Notes: generated from the letters alone by a model not told the origin. 64,000 nt of DNA from Collinsella tanakaei (GCF_021531055.1 NZ_JADYTL010000001.1:310001-374000); one strand, 5' to 3'. Shown: positions 24,040-35,525, numbered from the stretch's first letter. Numbers and translations are program-made.

Positions 24040-26085
24040 TCAGGATACGGGCTCGAGCTCGTCGATCTCGGTGAGCCACAGACGTGCGCTCGCATCGGAC
24101 GGCATGCGCCAATCGCCGCGCGGGCTGAGCGTGACCGAGCCCACCTTGGGACCGTCGGGCAGACAGCTGCGCTTGAACTGCTGGGCGAAGAAGCGCCGGT
24201 AGAACACACGCAGCCAGCTCCACACGGTGCGCTCGTCGTACTCGCCGGCAAACGAGCGGCACGCCATGCGGTAGATCTTGCCCGGCGTAAAGCCGAAGCG
24301 CAGCAGATGATACAGGAAGAAGTCGTGCAGCTCGTAGGGCCCCACGAGGTCTTCGGTCCTCTGCGCGATCTGGCCGTCGCCGGTCGGCGGCAACAGCTCG
24401 GGCGAGACGGGCGTGTCCAGGATATCGAGCAGGGTCTCCTCGATCTTGCCGCCGTACAGACCTGCCGCATAGCGCACGAGATGTCGCACGAGCGTCTTGG
24501 GAACGCTCGCGTTCACCGCGTACATGCTCATATGGTCGCCGTTGTACGTGGCCCAGCCGAGGGCGAGCTCGGACAGGTCGCCGGTGCCGATCACGAAGCC
24601 TCCGAGCTCGTTGGCGAGGTCCATGAGGATCTGCGTGCGCTCGCGGGCCTGGCTGTTCTCGTAGGTGACGTCGGTGACGGCCGGATCGTGCCCGATATCG
24701 GAGAAGTGCCGCTCAACCGCAGCATGGATCGAGATCTCGCGGAAATCCACGCCGAGGGCGCGAGCGAGCGTCTCGGCATTGCCCTTGGTGCGCCCCGTCG
24801 TGCCGAACCCCGGCATGGAGACGGCGGTGATGCCGGTACGCGCCAAACCGAGGGCATCGAAGGCGCGCACGGTGACGAGCAGGGCGAGCGTGGAATCGAG
24901 GCCGCCGGACAGGCCGATGACGGCGTGCTCGGTGCCGGTATGGGCAAGGCGCGTCTTGAGGCCCGCCGCCTGCAGACCGAAGATCGTCTCGCAGCGCTCG
25001 GCAAGATCACCCCGATCGGCGGGAACGAAGGGGGTGCGGGCAAAGACGCGATCGCACGCGAGTGCGGAGCGCATGAGCTGTGGCACCGCGGCGGGGCGGT
25101 CCTCTCCGGCGACGCAGGCGGCACCCAGATAGGAAAAGTCGACGACGCCGCGGGCACCATGGGCGAACGCCGGCTTTTCCCACGTGGTGCAGCGGCGACG
25201 CTCGGCGAGCAGACGGTCGAGGTCGACGTCGGCCACGGCCATGTCGCAGGTGAACAGGTCGGTACGGGCGACGAGGCCGCCGTTTTCGGCGATGAGGTTC
25301 TCGCCGGCGAAGACCAGATCGGTCGTGGACTCCCCCTCGCCCGCATCGGCATACGCATAGGCGCAGTACAGGCGCGCGGACTGCCCGCATACCAAGTCGC
25401 GACGGTACTCCGCCTTGCCGATCACCTCGTCGGAGGCCGACGCGTTGAGGATGATGGTCGCGCCACCGCTCACCGCCATGTCGATCGAAGGCGGAGCGGG
25501 CACCCACAGGTCCTCGCAGACCTCCACACCGATCGCCACGTCCTCAAGACCGGCGTCAACGCACCGGTAGACGGTACCCCACCCGATGGACACGGGCTCC
25601 TGGCCCGCGTAGCGGATGGGACGCATGGGGTTGATCGGCGCGGGTGCGAACCAGCGGCGCTCGTAGAACTCGCTGTACGTGGGCAGGTTGCGCTTGACGG
25701 TAAGACCCAGCAGGCGACCTGCGCAGCACACGGCGACGCAGTTGAACAGGGACTCCTCGTACGCGACGGGAACGCCGAGCGTGAACAGGATCGGCAGCTC
25801 GCGCGTCTCGTCGAGCAGCCGCTCCACGGCGTGCTCGCAGGCGCGCAGCAACGTGCGGTCCAAGAACAGGTCCGCGCAGGTATACCCGGTCAGGTTGAGC
25901 TCGGGCAGCACGAGGGCGCCGACGCCTTGCCGTGCCGCCTCTTGGATGCAGGCAAGCGCCGCCGTGGCGTTCGCCTCGACGTCGGCCACGCGAATCTTAG
26001 GCGTCGCCGCGGCGATGCGGAAAAAACCATCCTCGGCCATCTGGGCCGCCCCGCCGTCAGGACGTGTGAAGGTCTGCTGGTCCAT
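24040..26085 (-). CDS. nadE: Glutamine-dependent NAD+ synthetase
   Basis: A 681-residue two-domain enzyme that amidates deamido-NAD with ATP and glutamine. Residues 20-300 are the nitrilase-type glutaminase, with ALVLPELNLTGYTCADLF (Glu), VKRNLPTYSEFYERRWF (Lys) and GVEVCEDLW (Cys). Residues 350-660 are the NadE ATP-pyrophosphatase domain with VIGLSGGLDSTLALL and FVIGTGDLSELALGWATYNG DHMSMY. The length fits the long glutamine-dependent form. The start has AAAGGAG at the usual spacing. It is first of a two-gene unit with the aminotransferase. Confidence 0.95.
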   Translation of the reverse strand: MDQQTFTRPDGGAAQMAEDGFFRIAAATPKIRVADVEANATAALACIQEAARQGVGALVLPELNLTGYTCADLFLDRTLLRACEHAVERLLDETRELPILFTLGVPVAYEESLFNCVAVCCAGRLLGLTVKRNLPTYSEFYERRWFAPAPINPMRPIRYAGQEPVSIGWGTVYRCVDAGLEDVAIGVEVCEDLWVPAPPSIDMAVSGGATIILNASASDEVIGKAEYRRDLVCGQSARLYCAYAYADAGEGESTTDLVFAGENLIAENGGLVARTDLFTCDMAVADVDLDRLLAERRRCTTWEKPAFAHGARGVVDFSYLGAACVAGEDRPAAVPQLMRSALACDRVFARTPFVPADRGDLAERCETIFGLQAAGLKTRLAHTGTEHAVIGLSGGLDSTLALLVTVRAFDALGLARTGITAVSMPGFGTTGRTKGNAETLARALGVDFREISIHAAVERHFSDIGHDPAVTDVTYENSQARERTQILMDLANELGGFVIGTGDLSELALGWATYNGDHMSMYAVNASVPKTLVRHLVRYAAGLYGGKIEETLLDILDTPVSPELLPPTGDGQIAQRTEDLVGPYELHDFFLYHLLRFGFTPGKIYRMACRSFAGEYDERTVWSWLRVFYRRFFAQQFKRSCLPDGPKVGSVTLSPRGDWRMPSDASARLWLTEIDELEPVS

Positions 26086-26362
26086 GCTCGCTCCTTTACG
26101 TGTATCCCTGCCCGTAATTGTAGCCGCTCACAGGGTGGCCGCAACCCGAGCGCTTTGATCGGGCTTCCGCTTAGAACGGGAAATACCGGCGATGGCGAAC
26201 TCCGGATACGCTCTCAGAACACAACGGCCCAACCGCATCACATCATTTCTGGGAACCTATGGAAGGATCGCCGCGTTAATATACATGCAACGGGCTTAGA
26301 GCAATCAAATTATGCATGAGCAATGCCGCACCGTACGAGCCGGATCGTTCAGTTCCGGCTCT
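26086..26362. other. AT-richer spacer upstream of nadE, no gene seen
   Basis: This spacer, and the element to its right, are clearly AT-richer than the flanking genes. I find no supported reading frame or RNA gene. It should hold the nadE promoter (TAATTGTAGCC near 26117 on the plus strand is the nearest AT-rich site). Confidence 0.4.
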
Positions 26363-26580
26363 GGTTCCAAAATACGATAGTTTCTAGTTGAAATCGCGCG
26401 AGCAAACGAGCCTGCATGAGACATCGGGTAAGAAGACTGTCAGATGGATATCTAGTTCTTTATATAAGATATCTTGCAGCAAAATCTTGGACGGTCATCG
26501 GTCGACTCACAATATAAGAAACATTATGTATAGACCAGCGCGGCCTCCGAATTAACTAGAAACTCATCGATTTTGTAACA
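26363..26580. repeat. About 218-bp element with terminal inverted repeats (TTTCTAGTT family, copy 1)
   Basis: The left end reads GGTTCCAAAAT then AGTTTCTAGTTGA (26363-26391). The right end read in reverse is TGTTACAAAAT then AGTTTCTAGTTAA (26580-26552). A second element with the same ends lies at 56216-56423. The interior is AT-rich and contains no gene; it holds a smaller GATATC...GATATC hairpin near 26450-26475. Confidence 0.6.
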
Positions 26581-26653
26581 CGCCATCGAAACGAAAGGCG
26601 AGAGCTAGACGGAAACATCCGATTCCGGGCACGGCAACGTAAGGTCCGTCCCA

Positions 26654-27736
26654 CTATCGTCCTAAAACCCGCTCGATACAGGCCGCAAGGCCGCGCGTAG
26701 CAACGAAGAAGCGAACCAACCCGATACGGCTCACGCGAAGCGCATCCCCATCGGCAGCTGCCACGGCGCAGGCGGCGCAACGCACTGCCGGGTGCGCCGG
26801 CAGCTCCACCCAGTTCGGGCCGAACGCATGCTCGAGCATGGCCGCAAGGCGGCGGACGCTTGAAGCCGCACACCGCCCAGATGCCCTCACGATGTCGAAC
26901 AGCGTGAAGTCCAAGCACCAGGTCACCATCTCGGGCGCACAGGACGGGCGGACGCCGCGAACCTCCCACTCCCTGAAGATGCTCCCCAACACGTCAAGGT
27001 GCTGTGCCAGCTTACGCTCGCACGACGAGCGTTCGTTGAAATCGTGCGTGAGCGACCCCTCCTGCATGCGGTAGCGATAGAGCTTGTCCGAGATGAGCAC
27101 CGTGGTCCGAGCCAGCGGATAGACGGTGAACAGAAACGGCACGTCCTCGGCGAAACGCAGCGATTCGTCGAACGTGAGCCCCCATCTGCGGACAAAGGAT
27201 GCGCACAGCGCCACGCGGCACGCATAGGGCTGCGCATGAGCCGAGAACAGCAGCGCGGGATCGAACCGGCGATACACCGTATCCACAGGGCTCAGCAGCA
27301 TGCGGATGCGCGCCGACGCGAGCCGCTCGGGCTCGCACACCGCCCCGAACGTCACGGCATCGACGGCTTCGTCGGATTCGAACGCCTGGAGCACGCGCTC
27401 GCACAGGATGGGCTCGATTGTGTCGTCCGAATCGACAAACACGAGGTAGCGGCCGCATGCCGCGCGCATTCCGGCGTTGCGTGCCGCCGAGAGACCGGCG
27501 TTCGGCTGACGCAACACGCGCATGCGGGGATCGCGGGAGGCGTAGGTTGCCAGCACGTCCGCCGCGGCGTCGGGCGAGCCGTCGTCCACGCACACGACCT
27601 CGATATCCGCGAACGTCTGCGCCAGGATGGAGTCAAGACAGGCCGGCAGCGTCCGTTCCGTGTTGTAAACCGGCACGATGATCGAGAAGATCGGCTCGGC
27701 CGTGCGCGAATCCGTCGCGTTGGCCCCGCTACCCAT
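26654..27736 (-). CDS. Glycosyltransferase family 2
   Basis: A 360-residue GT-A fold glycosyltransferase. The N-terminal domain starts FSIIVPVYNTERTLPACLDS, with VVCVDDGSPDAAADV and the DxD-type metal site in LVFVDSDDT (about residues 105-113). The C-terminal half is variable and not membrane-spanning. The donor sugar and acceptor are unknown; cell-surface polysaccharide synthesis is the likely role. Its ATG at 27736 overlaps the end of the next upstream glycosyltransferase by eight bases (ATGGGTAG), showing translational coupling. Confidence 0.87.
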   Translation of the reverse strand: MGSGANATDSRTAEPIFSIIVPVYNTERTLPACLDSILAQTFADIEVVCVDDGSPDAAADVLATYASRDPRMRVLRQPNAGLSAARNAGMRAACGRYLVFVDSDDTIEPILCERVLQAFESDEAVDAVTFGAVCEPERLASARIRMLLSPVDTVYRRFDPALLFSAHAQPYACRVALCASFVRRWGLTFDESLRFAEDVPFLFTVYPLARTTVLISDKLYRYRMQEGSLTHDFNERSSCERKLAQHLDVLGSIFREWEVRGVRPSCAPEMVTWCLDFTLFDIVRASGRCAASSVRRLAAMLEHAFGPNWVELPAHPAVRCAACAVAAADGDALRVSRIGLVRFFVATRGLAACIERVLGR

Positions 27737-28865
27737 GGCGCAACCTGTCCCGCGCATATGCGGCGAGCAGACCGAGGCCGCCAAGCCGCAGGTAGTGCCA
27801 AGCACGTCCCGCCGGACCCGCCCCGGCGTACGCGGCGTTGCGGCGCACCCACGCGGCGGGATCGCACATGATCGCCTCGAGATTGGCGCGTTTCCAAGGC
27901 TTCAAGTCGTCAAGCGCGAACCACCCTCGGTCGATCGCGTGCGCAAACTCCCGTGCCATGCGCGTCAGGAACATCTCGCGGTACTCGGGCGCCAGACGTA
28001 CGTAGCTCCACAGATACGAATCGTACTTAGCGACCTGGGCGATTCGAAGAAGCCGTGCCGCCTCGTCCGACCCGTGTCGAGGCTCGAAAACCCGCACGAT
28101 CCACCGCTCGACCTCGGCATATTCGTCGCAGACGCAAAAGACCTTGTCGGACGCGTGCACCGAGGATCCTTCGTTGTCCTGGCGGTAGCGCAGCACCGCG
28201 TCGTGCACATAGGTCACACGATCGGCGGCCGCCAACGCCTTGAAGGCAAACGAGCAGTCCTGGAACGACGCGCCGGGCGTCGGCAAAAACCGGATACCCG
28301 CTTGCTCCAAGAAGGCGCGACGATATACGGCCGACCAGATGGAAGGCTGCTCGTAAAAGATGAACGGATCTTTGCGCGGACACACGGCGGCATCGCAGCG
28401 GGCGGCATCGACGACCTCGGAGAACTCGACCCGCTCGCGCGGCCGCGCCCAGTACCGGTCGAAATTGCCCTTGACGATGTCGGCGTCGGTCCTGCGCGCC
28501 GTGTCGTACAGGAGCCGAAGACTATCGGGATACAGCACATCATCGGGTTCGAGGATGCCGATGTAGACACCGCGCGCGGCAGTGAGCCCTCGATTCATGG
28601 AATCGCCGTACCCCGAATTGGCCTTCGAGATCACGCGGATGCGGTCGTCACGGCGCGCGAACTCATCGATAACCGCCGCCGAGCCGTCGGTCGACCCATC
28701 ATCGATGCAGACGATCTCGAAATCGGAAAGCGTCTGGGCGCAGGCCGAGGCAAGGCTTTCGGGCAGGTAGCGCTCCATGTTGTAGATAGGCATGAGCAAC
28801 GAAAGCGCCGGAGCAGGTGATTCCGCAAGCCTTTCGTCATCGCAATCGTGTTCCCTCATCCGCAT
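27729..28865 (-). CDS. Glycosyltransferase family 2
   Basis: A 378-residue GT-A glycosyltransferase. It has LSLLMPIYNMERYLPESLAS, IVCIDDGSTDGSAAVIDEF, NSGYGDSMNRGL and the metal-binding IGILEPDDVL, where ExDD replaces the usual DSDD. The remainder resembles choline-phosphate- or teichoic-type surface transferases in the same family. ATG 28865 follows GTGAGG. It is the first gene of a two-gene unit and diverges from a third glycosyltransferase at 29123, which marks this locus as a small surface-glycan cluster. Confidence 0.87.
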   Translation of the reverse strand: MRMREHDCDDERLAESPAPALSLLMPIYNMERYLPESLASACAQTLSDFEIVCIDDGSTDGSAAVIDEFARRDDRIRVISKANSGYGDSMNRGLTAARGVYIGILEPDDVLYPDSLRLLYDTARRTDADIVKGNFDRYWARPRERVEFSEVVDAARCDAAVCPRKDPFIFYEQPSIWSAVYRRAFLEQAGIRFLPTPGASFQDCSFAFKALAAADRVTYVHDAVLRYRQDNEGSSVHASDKVFCVCDEYAEVERWIVRVFEPRHGSDEAARLLRIAQVAKYDSYLWSYVRLAPEYREMFLTRMAREFAHAIDRGWFALDDLKPWKRANLEAIMCDPAAWVRRNAAYAGAGPAGRAWHYLRLGGLGLLAAYARDRLRHG

Positions 28866-29122
28866 CGAACCTCACCGAACCGGTAGTTTTTCGGCTCATG
28901 GTTCCCCGGCGCGCACGCGCCGAATCCCGCTTCATCCTATTGCCACGCGCTCTTCACATAGCTAAAGAAACCATCACGTTTCGATAGTGAAACGGCGAAT
29001 TCTGATAGCCGTGCCACGAGCCGGGTACGCACTGGCAAACATCGGCGCGCCGTGGACCTCGCTCGCGCGAAGGCAGCGCGTCCCGATGTTTTGCAGTCCA
29101 TGGTGAAAGACGGGCGATAGCC

Positions 29123-30199
29123 ATGCATTCGTTTGGAAAACAACCTCAGACCAGCGTCGCGATCGCGCGCCGATCGAACATCGATCGGCTCTCCATCGTC
29201 ATCGTGACCTATAAGCGACAGGGGCTTCTCCGCGATCTGCTCGATTCGATCGCATCGCTCGCCGGCAAGCCGTGGCGCATCGTCGTCGTGGACAACGAGG
29301 ACTCCTCGGACACCGCGCGCATGGTCGACGAGCTCGACTCCCGGCTCGAGGCGGCATGGGGCCCGTCCGACCCGGACGATCGCGGCGGCACGCGCCGCGC
29401 GGTCTATTTCCCGCAGGCAGACAACCTCGGAGGTGCCGGAGGATTCTCGGCGGGCATCCGCTGCGCCTATGGGCTCGGAGCGCGCTGGTTTTGGCTCATG
29501 GACGACGACGTGACCTGCGAACCCGACGCCATCGGCAAGCTTGCCCGCTGGACAGGACGCTTCGACGTCATCCAGGGCTCACGGCTCGATTTCGACGGCG
29601 GCGCGTTCTATTGGATGTACCGGTTCATCACGCCGCTCGGCATACCCAGCCCCTTTGCCACCAGCGATCTCGGTCCGGCGGGATACCGTCCCACGAACCA
29701 GCTGTGCTTCGAGGGCGGCCTGGTATCGCGGCGCGTCGTCGACGCCATCGGGCTTCCCGACCCTCGATACTTCATCTACGGCGACGACGCGGTCTACGGA
29801 TACCTTGCGAGCAAGCATTTCCGAACCGCGGTGGTGGCCGACGTCATCCTGCGGCGCGCCCGCGCGATATCGAGCTGGGATATCGCCGGCAAACGCCAGC
29901 TCAACTCGACGAGCGACGCCACCCGCTACTACATCATGCGCAACCGCGGCTACACCGCACGGTACCTGCGCTGCAACGGGGATTACCACCGTGTGCTCTA
30001 CGGGATCGGCACCGCGGCGACGCTCTCCAAGGAACTCATCCGTCTTGTCATGGTCGACCGGTCGTTTGCGACCGGCATCCCCGCGCTCATCCGCGGGATG
30101 CGCGACGCGCGCAAGGTGTACCGCGACCGCAGCTGGAAACCGATGCCCCCGCTCGCTCCGAAACGGCGGACAGCCGGGCATGTGGCGCCCGTGCTCTAG
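29123..30199 (+). CDS. Glycosyltransferase family 2, galactofuranosyl/rhamnosyl-transferase-like
   Basis: A 358-residue GT2 enzyme. LSIVIVTYKRQGLLRDLLDS opens the fold, then RIVVVDNEDSS and NLGGAGGFSAGIRCAYGLG. WFWLMDDDVTCEPDA carries the DDD metal-binding motif. The GGAGGFxxG and DDD pattern is typical of GlfT/rhamnosyltransferase-like enzymes that build cell-surface glycans. A late YFIYGDDAVYG is the second acidic motif. The ribosome binding site is weak at 29123. It is transcribed away from the other two glycosyltransferases; the 257-base spacer presumably holds both promoters. Confidence 0.87.
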   Translation: MHSFGKQPQTSVAIARRSNIDRLSIVIVTYKRQGLLRDLLDSIASLAGKPWRIVVVDNEDSSDTARMVDELDSRLEAAWGPSDPDDRGGTRRAVYFPQADNLGGAGGFSAGIRCAYGLGARWFWLMDDDVTCEPDAIGKLARWTGRFDVIQGSRLDFDGGAFYWMYRFITPLGIPSPFATSDLGPAGYRPTNQLCFEGGLVSRRVVDAIGLPDPRYFIYGDDAVYGYLASKHFRTAVVADVILRRARAISSWDIAGKRQLNSTSDATRYYIMRNRGYTARYLRCNGDYHRVLYGIGTAATLSKELIRLVMVDRSFATGIPALIRGMRDARKVYRDRSWKPMPPLAPKRRTAGHVAPVL

Positions 30200-30376
30200 G
30201 CACGCGGGGAAATCCACAAGATATCCCTGTGTGTCGCCACTTTTTGTGCTCTTGCCGCAGGGGCTTCTATTTTTCCCGACCGGGTACAAAATGCAAAGGA
30301 CACACCTGACGGCCGTCGTCCTCCGATGGCCGTCATTTCCGCAGCATCGCACCCGGCCATGATGGAGGCACCTACC

Positions 30377-31336
30377 GTGGCACCTTATAACGATCCGTAC
30401 ACGAACCGACGTCGCACCAGAATCTACCAGCGTCCCGGCGACAACACCGGCAAAGATCGCGACGAGCTGATCGGTCAGACGCAGGCCATCCAGATCAAAC
30501 CCAAGCTGTTCGACGGGCTCTCCGTCGCCCAGATCATCGCCGGCGCCGCCGCGGCGGCGACCTCCGTCGCGCTCGCATCGTACATCGGCCTCGCCGGCTC
30601 GATCATCGGCGCCGCCGTGAGCTCGGTCGTCACCGTCGTATCCTCGCAGCTGTACCGTCGCTTCCTCGATGCGAGCGCCCGGACCCTCAAGGCTGCCGGC
30701 GAGAAGCTCCCCCAGCGCGGCTCCTCCCCCGCCGACGGCACCGGCACCGCGGCCGTCACCGCACAGCTCGACACCGCATCCACGCCGCACGCGCGCATAG
30801 CCCCCTCCAAGCTCCGCGCTCGCGCGGCCGCGGCGCGTGCCGCCACGCAGCGAAAGGTCATCGTGTTCTCGGTGCTCATCGCCACCGTCGCGGTCGCCGC
30901 CTGCGCCGCCGCGATCCTTCTGGGCACGGCCGGCCAGGGCATCGGCGAGAAGACCGAGCCGATCTTTTCCATGCCGAGCACCGCGCAGCACGTGGACGGG
31001 ACCTCGTCTGCCGACGACGCGGGAGATGCCGTGCGCGCAGATGACGGCGACGGCGACACGACCGGGGCCATAGGGGATACCCAGACCGACACCGATGCGG
31101 CACCCGACACGGATACGCCTGTCTCGGGCGAGCAGGGAGCTACGGGTGATACGGATGTCGACCAGGGCACCGATGAGGACGCCACCGACGCCGGCGGCAC
31201 AACGGACATCGACAGCACCGAGGGCTCGGGCGGCGGCGCATCGTCCGATAGCGGCTCCACCTCGGGCACGGACACCGGAACCTCCGATGGCAGCGGAACC
31301 GAGCATACCGTGCCGACCGACGGAGCGAGTGCGTAG
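30377..31336 (+). CDS. Predicted membrane protein of unknown function with acidic low-complexity tail
   Basis: A 319-residue protein not assignable to a function. The GTG at 30377 is preferred because GGAGG lies eight bases before it. Residues 45-90 (SVAQIIAGAAAAATSVALAS, then GLAGSIIGAAVSSVV) form a glycine-zipper-like membrane region of a kind found in many Actinobacterial proteins. A second hydrophobic helix lies near residues 158-182. The last 120 residues are almost entirely Asp, Thr, Gly, Ser and Ala and are probably extended and outside the membrane. It has its own terminator. Confidence 0.8.
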   Translation: MAPYNDPYTNRRRTRIYQRPGDNTGKDRDELIGQTQAIQIKPKLFDGLSVAQIIAGAAAAATSVALASYIGLAGSIIGAAVSSVVTVVSSQLYRRFLDASARTLKAAGEKLPQRGSSPADGTGTAAVTAQLDTASTPHARIAPSKLRARAAAARAATQRKVIVFSVLIATVAVAACAAAILLGTAGQGIGEKTEPIFSMPSTAQHVDGTSSADDAGDAVRADDGDGDTTGAIGDTQTDTDAAPDTDTPVSGEQGATGDTDVDQGTDEDATDAGGTTDIDSTEGSGGGASSDSGSTSGTDTGTSDGSGTEHTVPTDGASA

Positions 31337-31360
31337 CCCCCGTTTACGTGCCGGTCTTCG

Positions 31361-31409
31361 CGGGACCGGGTCGCAGGCGTCTTCGGCGTGCGGCCCGGTC
31401 CCGTTTTTT
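31361..31409 (+). terminator. Rho-independent terminator
   Basis: CGGGACCGGG pairs with CCCGGTCCCG and is followed by TTTTTT. It lies 25 bases after the preceding gene. Confidence 0.88.
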
Positions 31410-31464
31410 CGTGGCATACGGATGGTAAGATGGTACGCAGACGACTATCTGGAAAAGAGGAGCC

Positions 31465-32736
31465 ATGGGCGAGCGCGCGATGAAGCCGACCCTGTCGGTC
31501 GGAAACCATATCTACCTGTACCGTTTGCTGTCCGAGCAGATCGGATGCGGCAAGCAGACGCTCATGCCCAATGTCGAGGAGGCGTTGGCGTCCGACCGGA
31601 TGACCGCCGAGGAGCTGGGATTCGATAGCACGCGCGACCTGCTCGAGGCACTCGACGATTTCGTCGAGCTGAAGGTGTTCAAGGGCGGGCGCATCTACGC
31701 CACCATCGTCGCGCAGCCCGCTTGGGACGAAGCCCTGGCGGCGCCCGAAAAGCAAAAGCAGGGCGGCTCCGCGAAATCCTGGAAGCGCAAGAAGGCCGAC
31801 AAGAGCCTGAAGCCCGTAAAACCGAAACGAGTCAGGCGCGAAACGTCACACGAGCCCGAGCCGAACGACACGACGGACGAGCGCATGACCGAGCCGATCG
31901 CGGAAGGCGATGCTTCGACAGAGCCCGTCTCGACCGCAGACGGCGCAGTCGAGGCGATCGCGGCCACCGATGGCGCGGCCGAGCCGGTCGCGACTGCCGA
32001 TACGGCAAACGGAAGCGAGACGGACGGACAGGCGACGTTCGAGCCGGTCGTCGACACGGACGTTGACGCCGCGTCCGCGTCCGAACCCTCCGACCAGGCC
32101 GCACATCATGTCGCCGACGATGCGCCAACAGCATCTGATACGGAGCGCGAGCACGCACCGATCGAGGAGGAAGCCCCCGCACAGCAGCCGACCTCCGTCG
32201 ACGAACCGGAGCAGCCGGCGATCACGCTCACGGTGATCTACGATCCCGAAAACGCCAACGCCGGCGTGACGACGTTGGAATCCACGCCCGGCATCGCGAT
32301 CAATGCGACGGAACCTATCACGGATGCAGCGACCGAAGAAGATGCGGCCGCGTCCGAGGAAACCGCACAGACCCGACCGGCAGCGGACGAAGCTCCCGAA
32401 GCGGCTACTCCGGCGACGCCCGCTCCCGCCGCCGCCCCCCTGCGGGAGCCCGACCTCCCGAGCGACAGCCCCTGCGACTTCGCGCTCGACGTCTATTGCC
32501 CCGCCGATCTTCTGAGCGAACTTTCGTATCTGCTCCCCTACGGGGCCGACGTCATGGGCATCCTCACGGAGTACTACCATATCGCCCGCCTGCGCGGCAC
32601 GATCGAGGTCGGACGCAACCGCATCGCGTTCCCCATGGGCTATACGCGTGACGGTGCGCGCCACGCGGTCACCATCCGTCTGAAGCGAAACACGACGCCC
32701 GGTGGCGCCGTTTGGATCATCGATAGCGCCGAATAA
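31465..32736 (+). CDS. Two-domain protein of unknown function with long acidic linker
   Basis: A 423-residue protein. Residues 1-90 form a compact predicted helical domain (VGNHIYLYRLLSEQIGCGKQ ... ELKVFKGGRIYATIV), possibly winged-helix-like. A short basic stretch (WKRKKADKSLKPVKPKRVRR) follows. A Glu/Thr/Ala-rich linker of about 200 residues leads to a conserved-looking C-terminal domain of 90 residues (CDFALDVYCPADLLSELSYL to AVWIIDSAE). No family is recognised. GAGGAG precedes the ATG. The basic patch plus helical domain would allow nucleic-acid binding, but this is inference. Confidence 0.83.
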   Translation: MGERAMKPTLSVGNHIYLYRLLSEQIGCGKQTLMPNVEEALASDRMTAEELGFDSTRDLLEALDDFVELKVFKGGRIYATIVAQPAWDEALAAPEKQKQGGSAKSWKRKKADKSLKPVKPKRVRRETSHEPEPNDTTDERMTEPIAEGDASTEPVSTADGAVEAIAATDGAAEPVATADTANGSETDGQATFEPVVDTDVDAASASEPSDQAAHHVADDAPTASDTEREHAPIEEEAPAQQPTSVDEPEQPAITLTVIYDPENANAGVTTLESTPGIAINATEPITDAATEEDAAASEETAQTRPAADEAPEAATPATPAPAAAPLREPDLPSDSPCDFALDVYCPADLLSELSYLLPYGADVMGILTEYYHIARLRGTIEVGRNRIAFPMGYTRDGARHAVTIRLKRNTTPGGAVWIIDSAE

Positions 32737-32766
32737 TCCAGCCGGACGCATATTGGGACAAATGAG

Positions 32767-32808
32767 GACGGGGCCGTCTCGAGCCATATGGTTCGAGACG
32801 GCCCCGTC
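32767..32808. terminator. Bidirectional terminator between convergent genes
   Basis: GACGGGGCCGTCTCGA pairs with TCGAGACGGCCCCGTC around ten bases, between the unknown protein (plus) and ettA (minus). Confidence 0.75.
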
Positions 32809-32833
32809 GCTTGGGTCGACTGCGGATACGTCG

Positions 32834-34513
<1,680 letters not shown>

Positions 34514-34686
34514 GAAGAACTCCCCTGTTGGGTCAGTTGATACGTATGCGACCATCGTCGCAGATAACGGAGGCGAACGCGATACGCGCCACCCGTCTCC
34601 ACGACGAAACCACTGGGGCGCGCGGTAAGAAGGGCCCCATCCCCGTCGCGCGCTCGCCAAGCGTCGCGTCAAGCGGCACGGACCCC

Positions 34687-34692
34687 TATAAT
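34687..34692 (+). promoter_or_regulatory. -10 hexamer TATAAT of the tcdA-tatD transcript
   Basis: A perfect TATAAT lies 35 bases before the tcdA start; the -35 is weak. Confidence 0.4.
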
Positions 34693-34727
34693 CGTGACCG
34701 TACCGTCTAGACGCGAAAGGCATCCGC

Positions 34728-35498
34728 ATGGCAGAGACAGCTACCGATCGACTCCGCATCATCATGGGTGCAGAAGGACTCGCACGCCTGCAGCGCGCGA
34801 CCGTCATGGTGTTCGGCGTGGGCGGCGTGGGCTCCAACTGCATCGAGGCGCTCGCGCGCGGCGGCATCGGGCGTCTGGTCATCGTCGACAAGGACGTCGT
34901 CGCACCGAGCAACATCAACCGCCAGGCGATCGCGTTTACCAGCACCGTCGGACAGCGCAAGGTCGACGCCATGGCCGCCATGATCGCCGACATCAACCCC
35001 GACTGCACCGTCATCGCCCGCGACGCGTTCGTGCTACCGGACAACCTCGAGGCCCTCCTCGACGACTGCCTCTCCGCTTGCGACGGACACATCGACTACA
35101 TCGTCGACGCCATCGACACCGTCGCGACCAAACTCGCGCTCGCCGAACTCGCGCCGGCGCGCGGTATCCCCCTCATCAGCAGTATGGGCGCGGCCAACAA
35201 GCTGCATCCCGAATGCCTGCGCATCGCCGACATCCACGACACGGTCCGCGACCCGCTCTCCCGCGTGATCCGCAAGGAATGCCGGCGTCGCGGCATACGC
35301 CATCTGCGCGTCCTCTATTCGTGCGAGGAACCGCCCGCCCGCGCGCAGGCGTCCGACCCCGCAGGTACCCGGCCCGAGCTCGGCACCGCGAGCTTCATGC
35401 CTCCCATCATGGGCCAGATGATCGCCGGCGAGGTGATCAGGCGGATCTCGGGCGTCGGATGCGAGCGCATCCGACCGGACGGCACCCGCATCGGCTGA
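34728..35498 (+). CDS. tcdA: tRNA threonylcarbamoyladenosine dehydratase (ThiF/E1-like)
   Basis: A 256-residue E1-like ATPase. RATVMVFGVGGVGSNCIEAL is the nucleotide-binding Rossmann motif, VDKDVVAPSNINRQ matches the ThiF/TcdA signature, and IDYIVDAIDTVATKLAL follows. The C-terminal FMPPIMGQMIAGEVIRRI is characteristic of TcdA (CsdL), which cyclises t6A37 in tRNA to ct6A. It has no ubiquitin-like partner gene nearby, which argues against ThiF or MoeB. It is followed after 27 bases by tatD in the same direction. Confidence 0.9.
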   Translation: MAETATDRLRIIMGAEGLARLQRATVMVFGVGGVGSNCIEALARGGIGRLVIVDKDVVAPSNINRQAIAFTSTVGQRKVDAMAAMIADINPDCTVIARDAFVLPDNLEALLDDCLSACDGHIDYIVDAIDTVATKLALAELAPARGIPLISSMGAANKLHPECLRIADIHDTVRDPLSRVIRKECRRRGIRHLRVLYSCEEPPARAQASDPAGTRPELGTASFMPPIMGQMIAGEVIRRISGVGCERIRPDGTRIG

Positions 35499-35525
35499 CG
35501 GAGAGCCCGACGGAAAGGAGCACCC

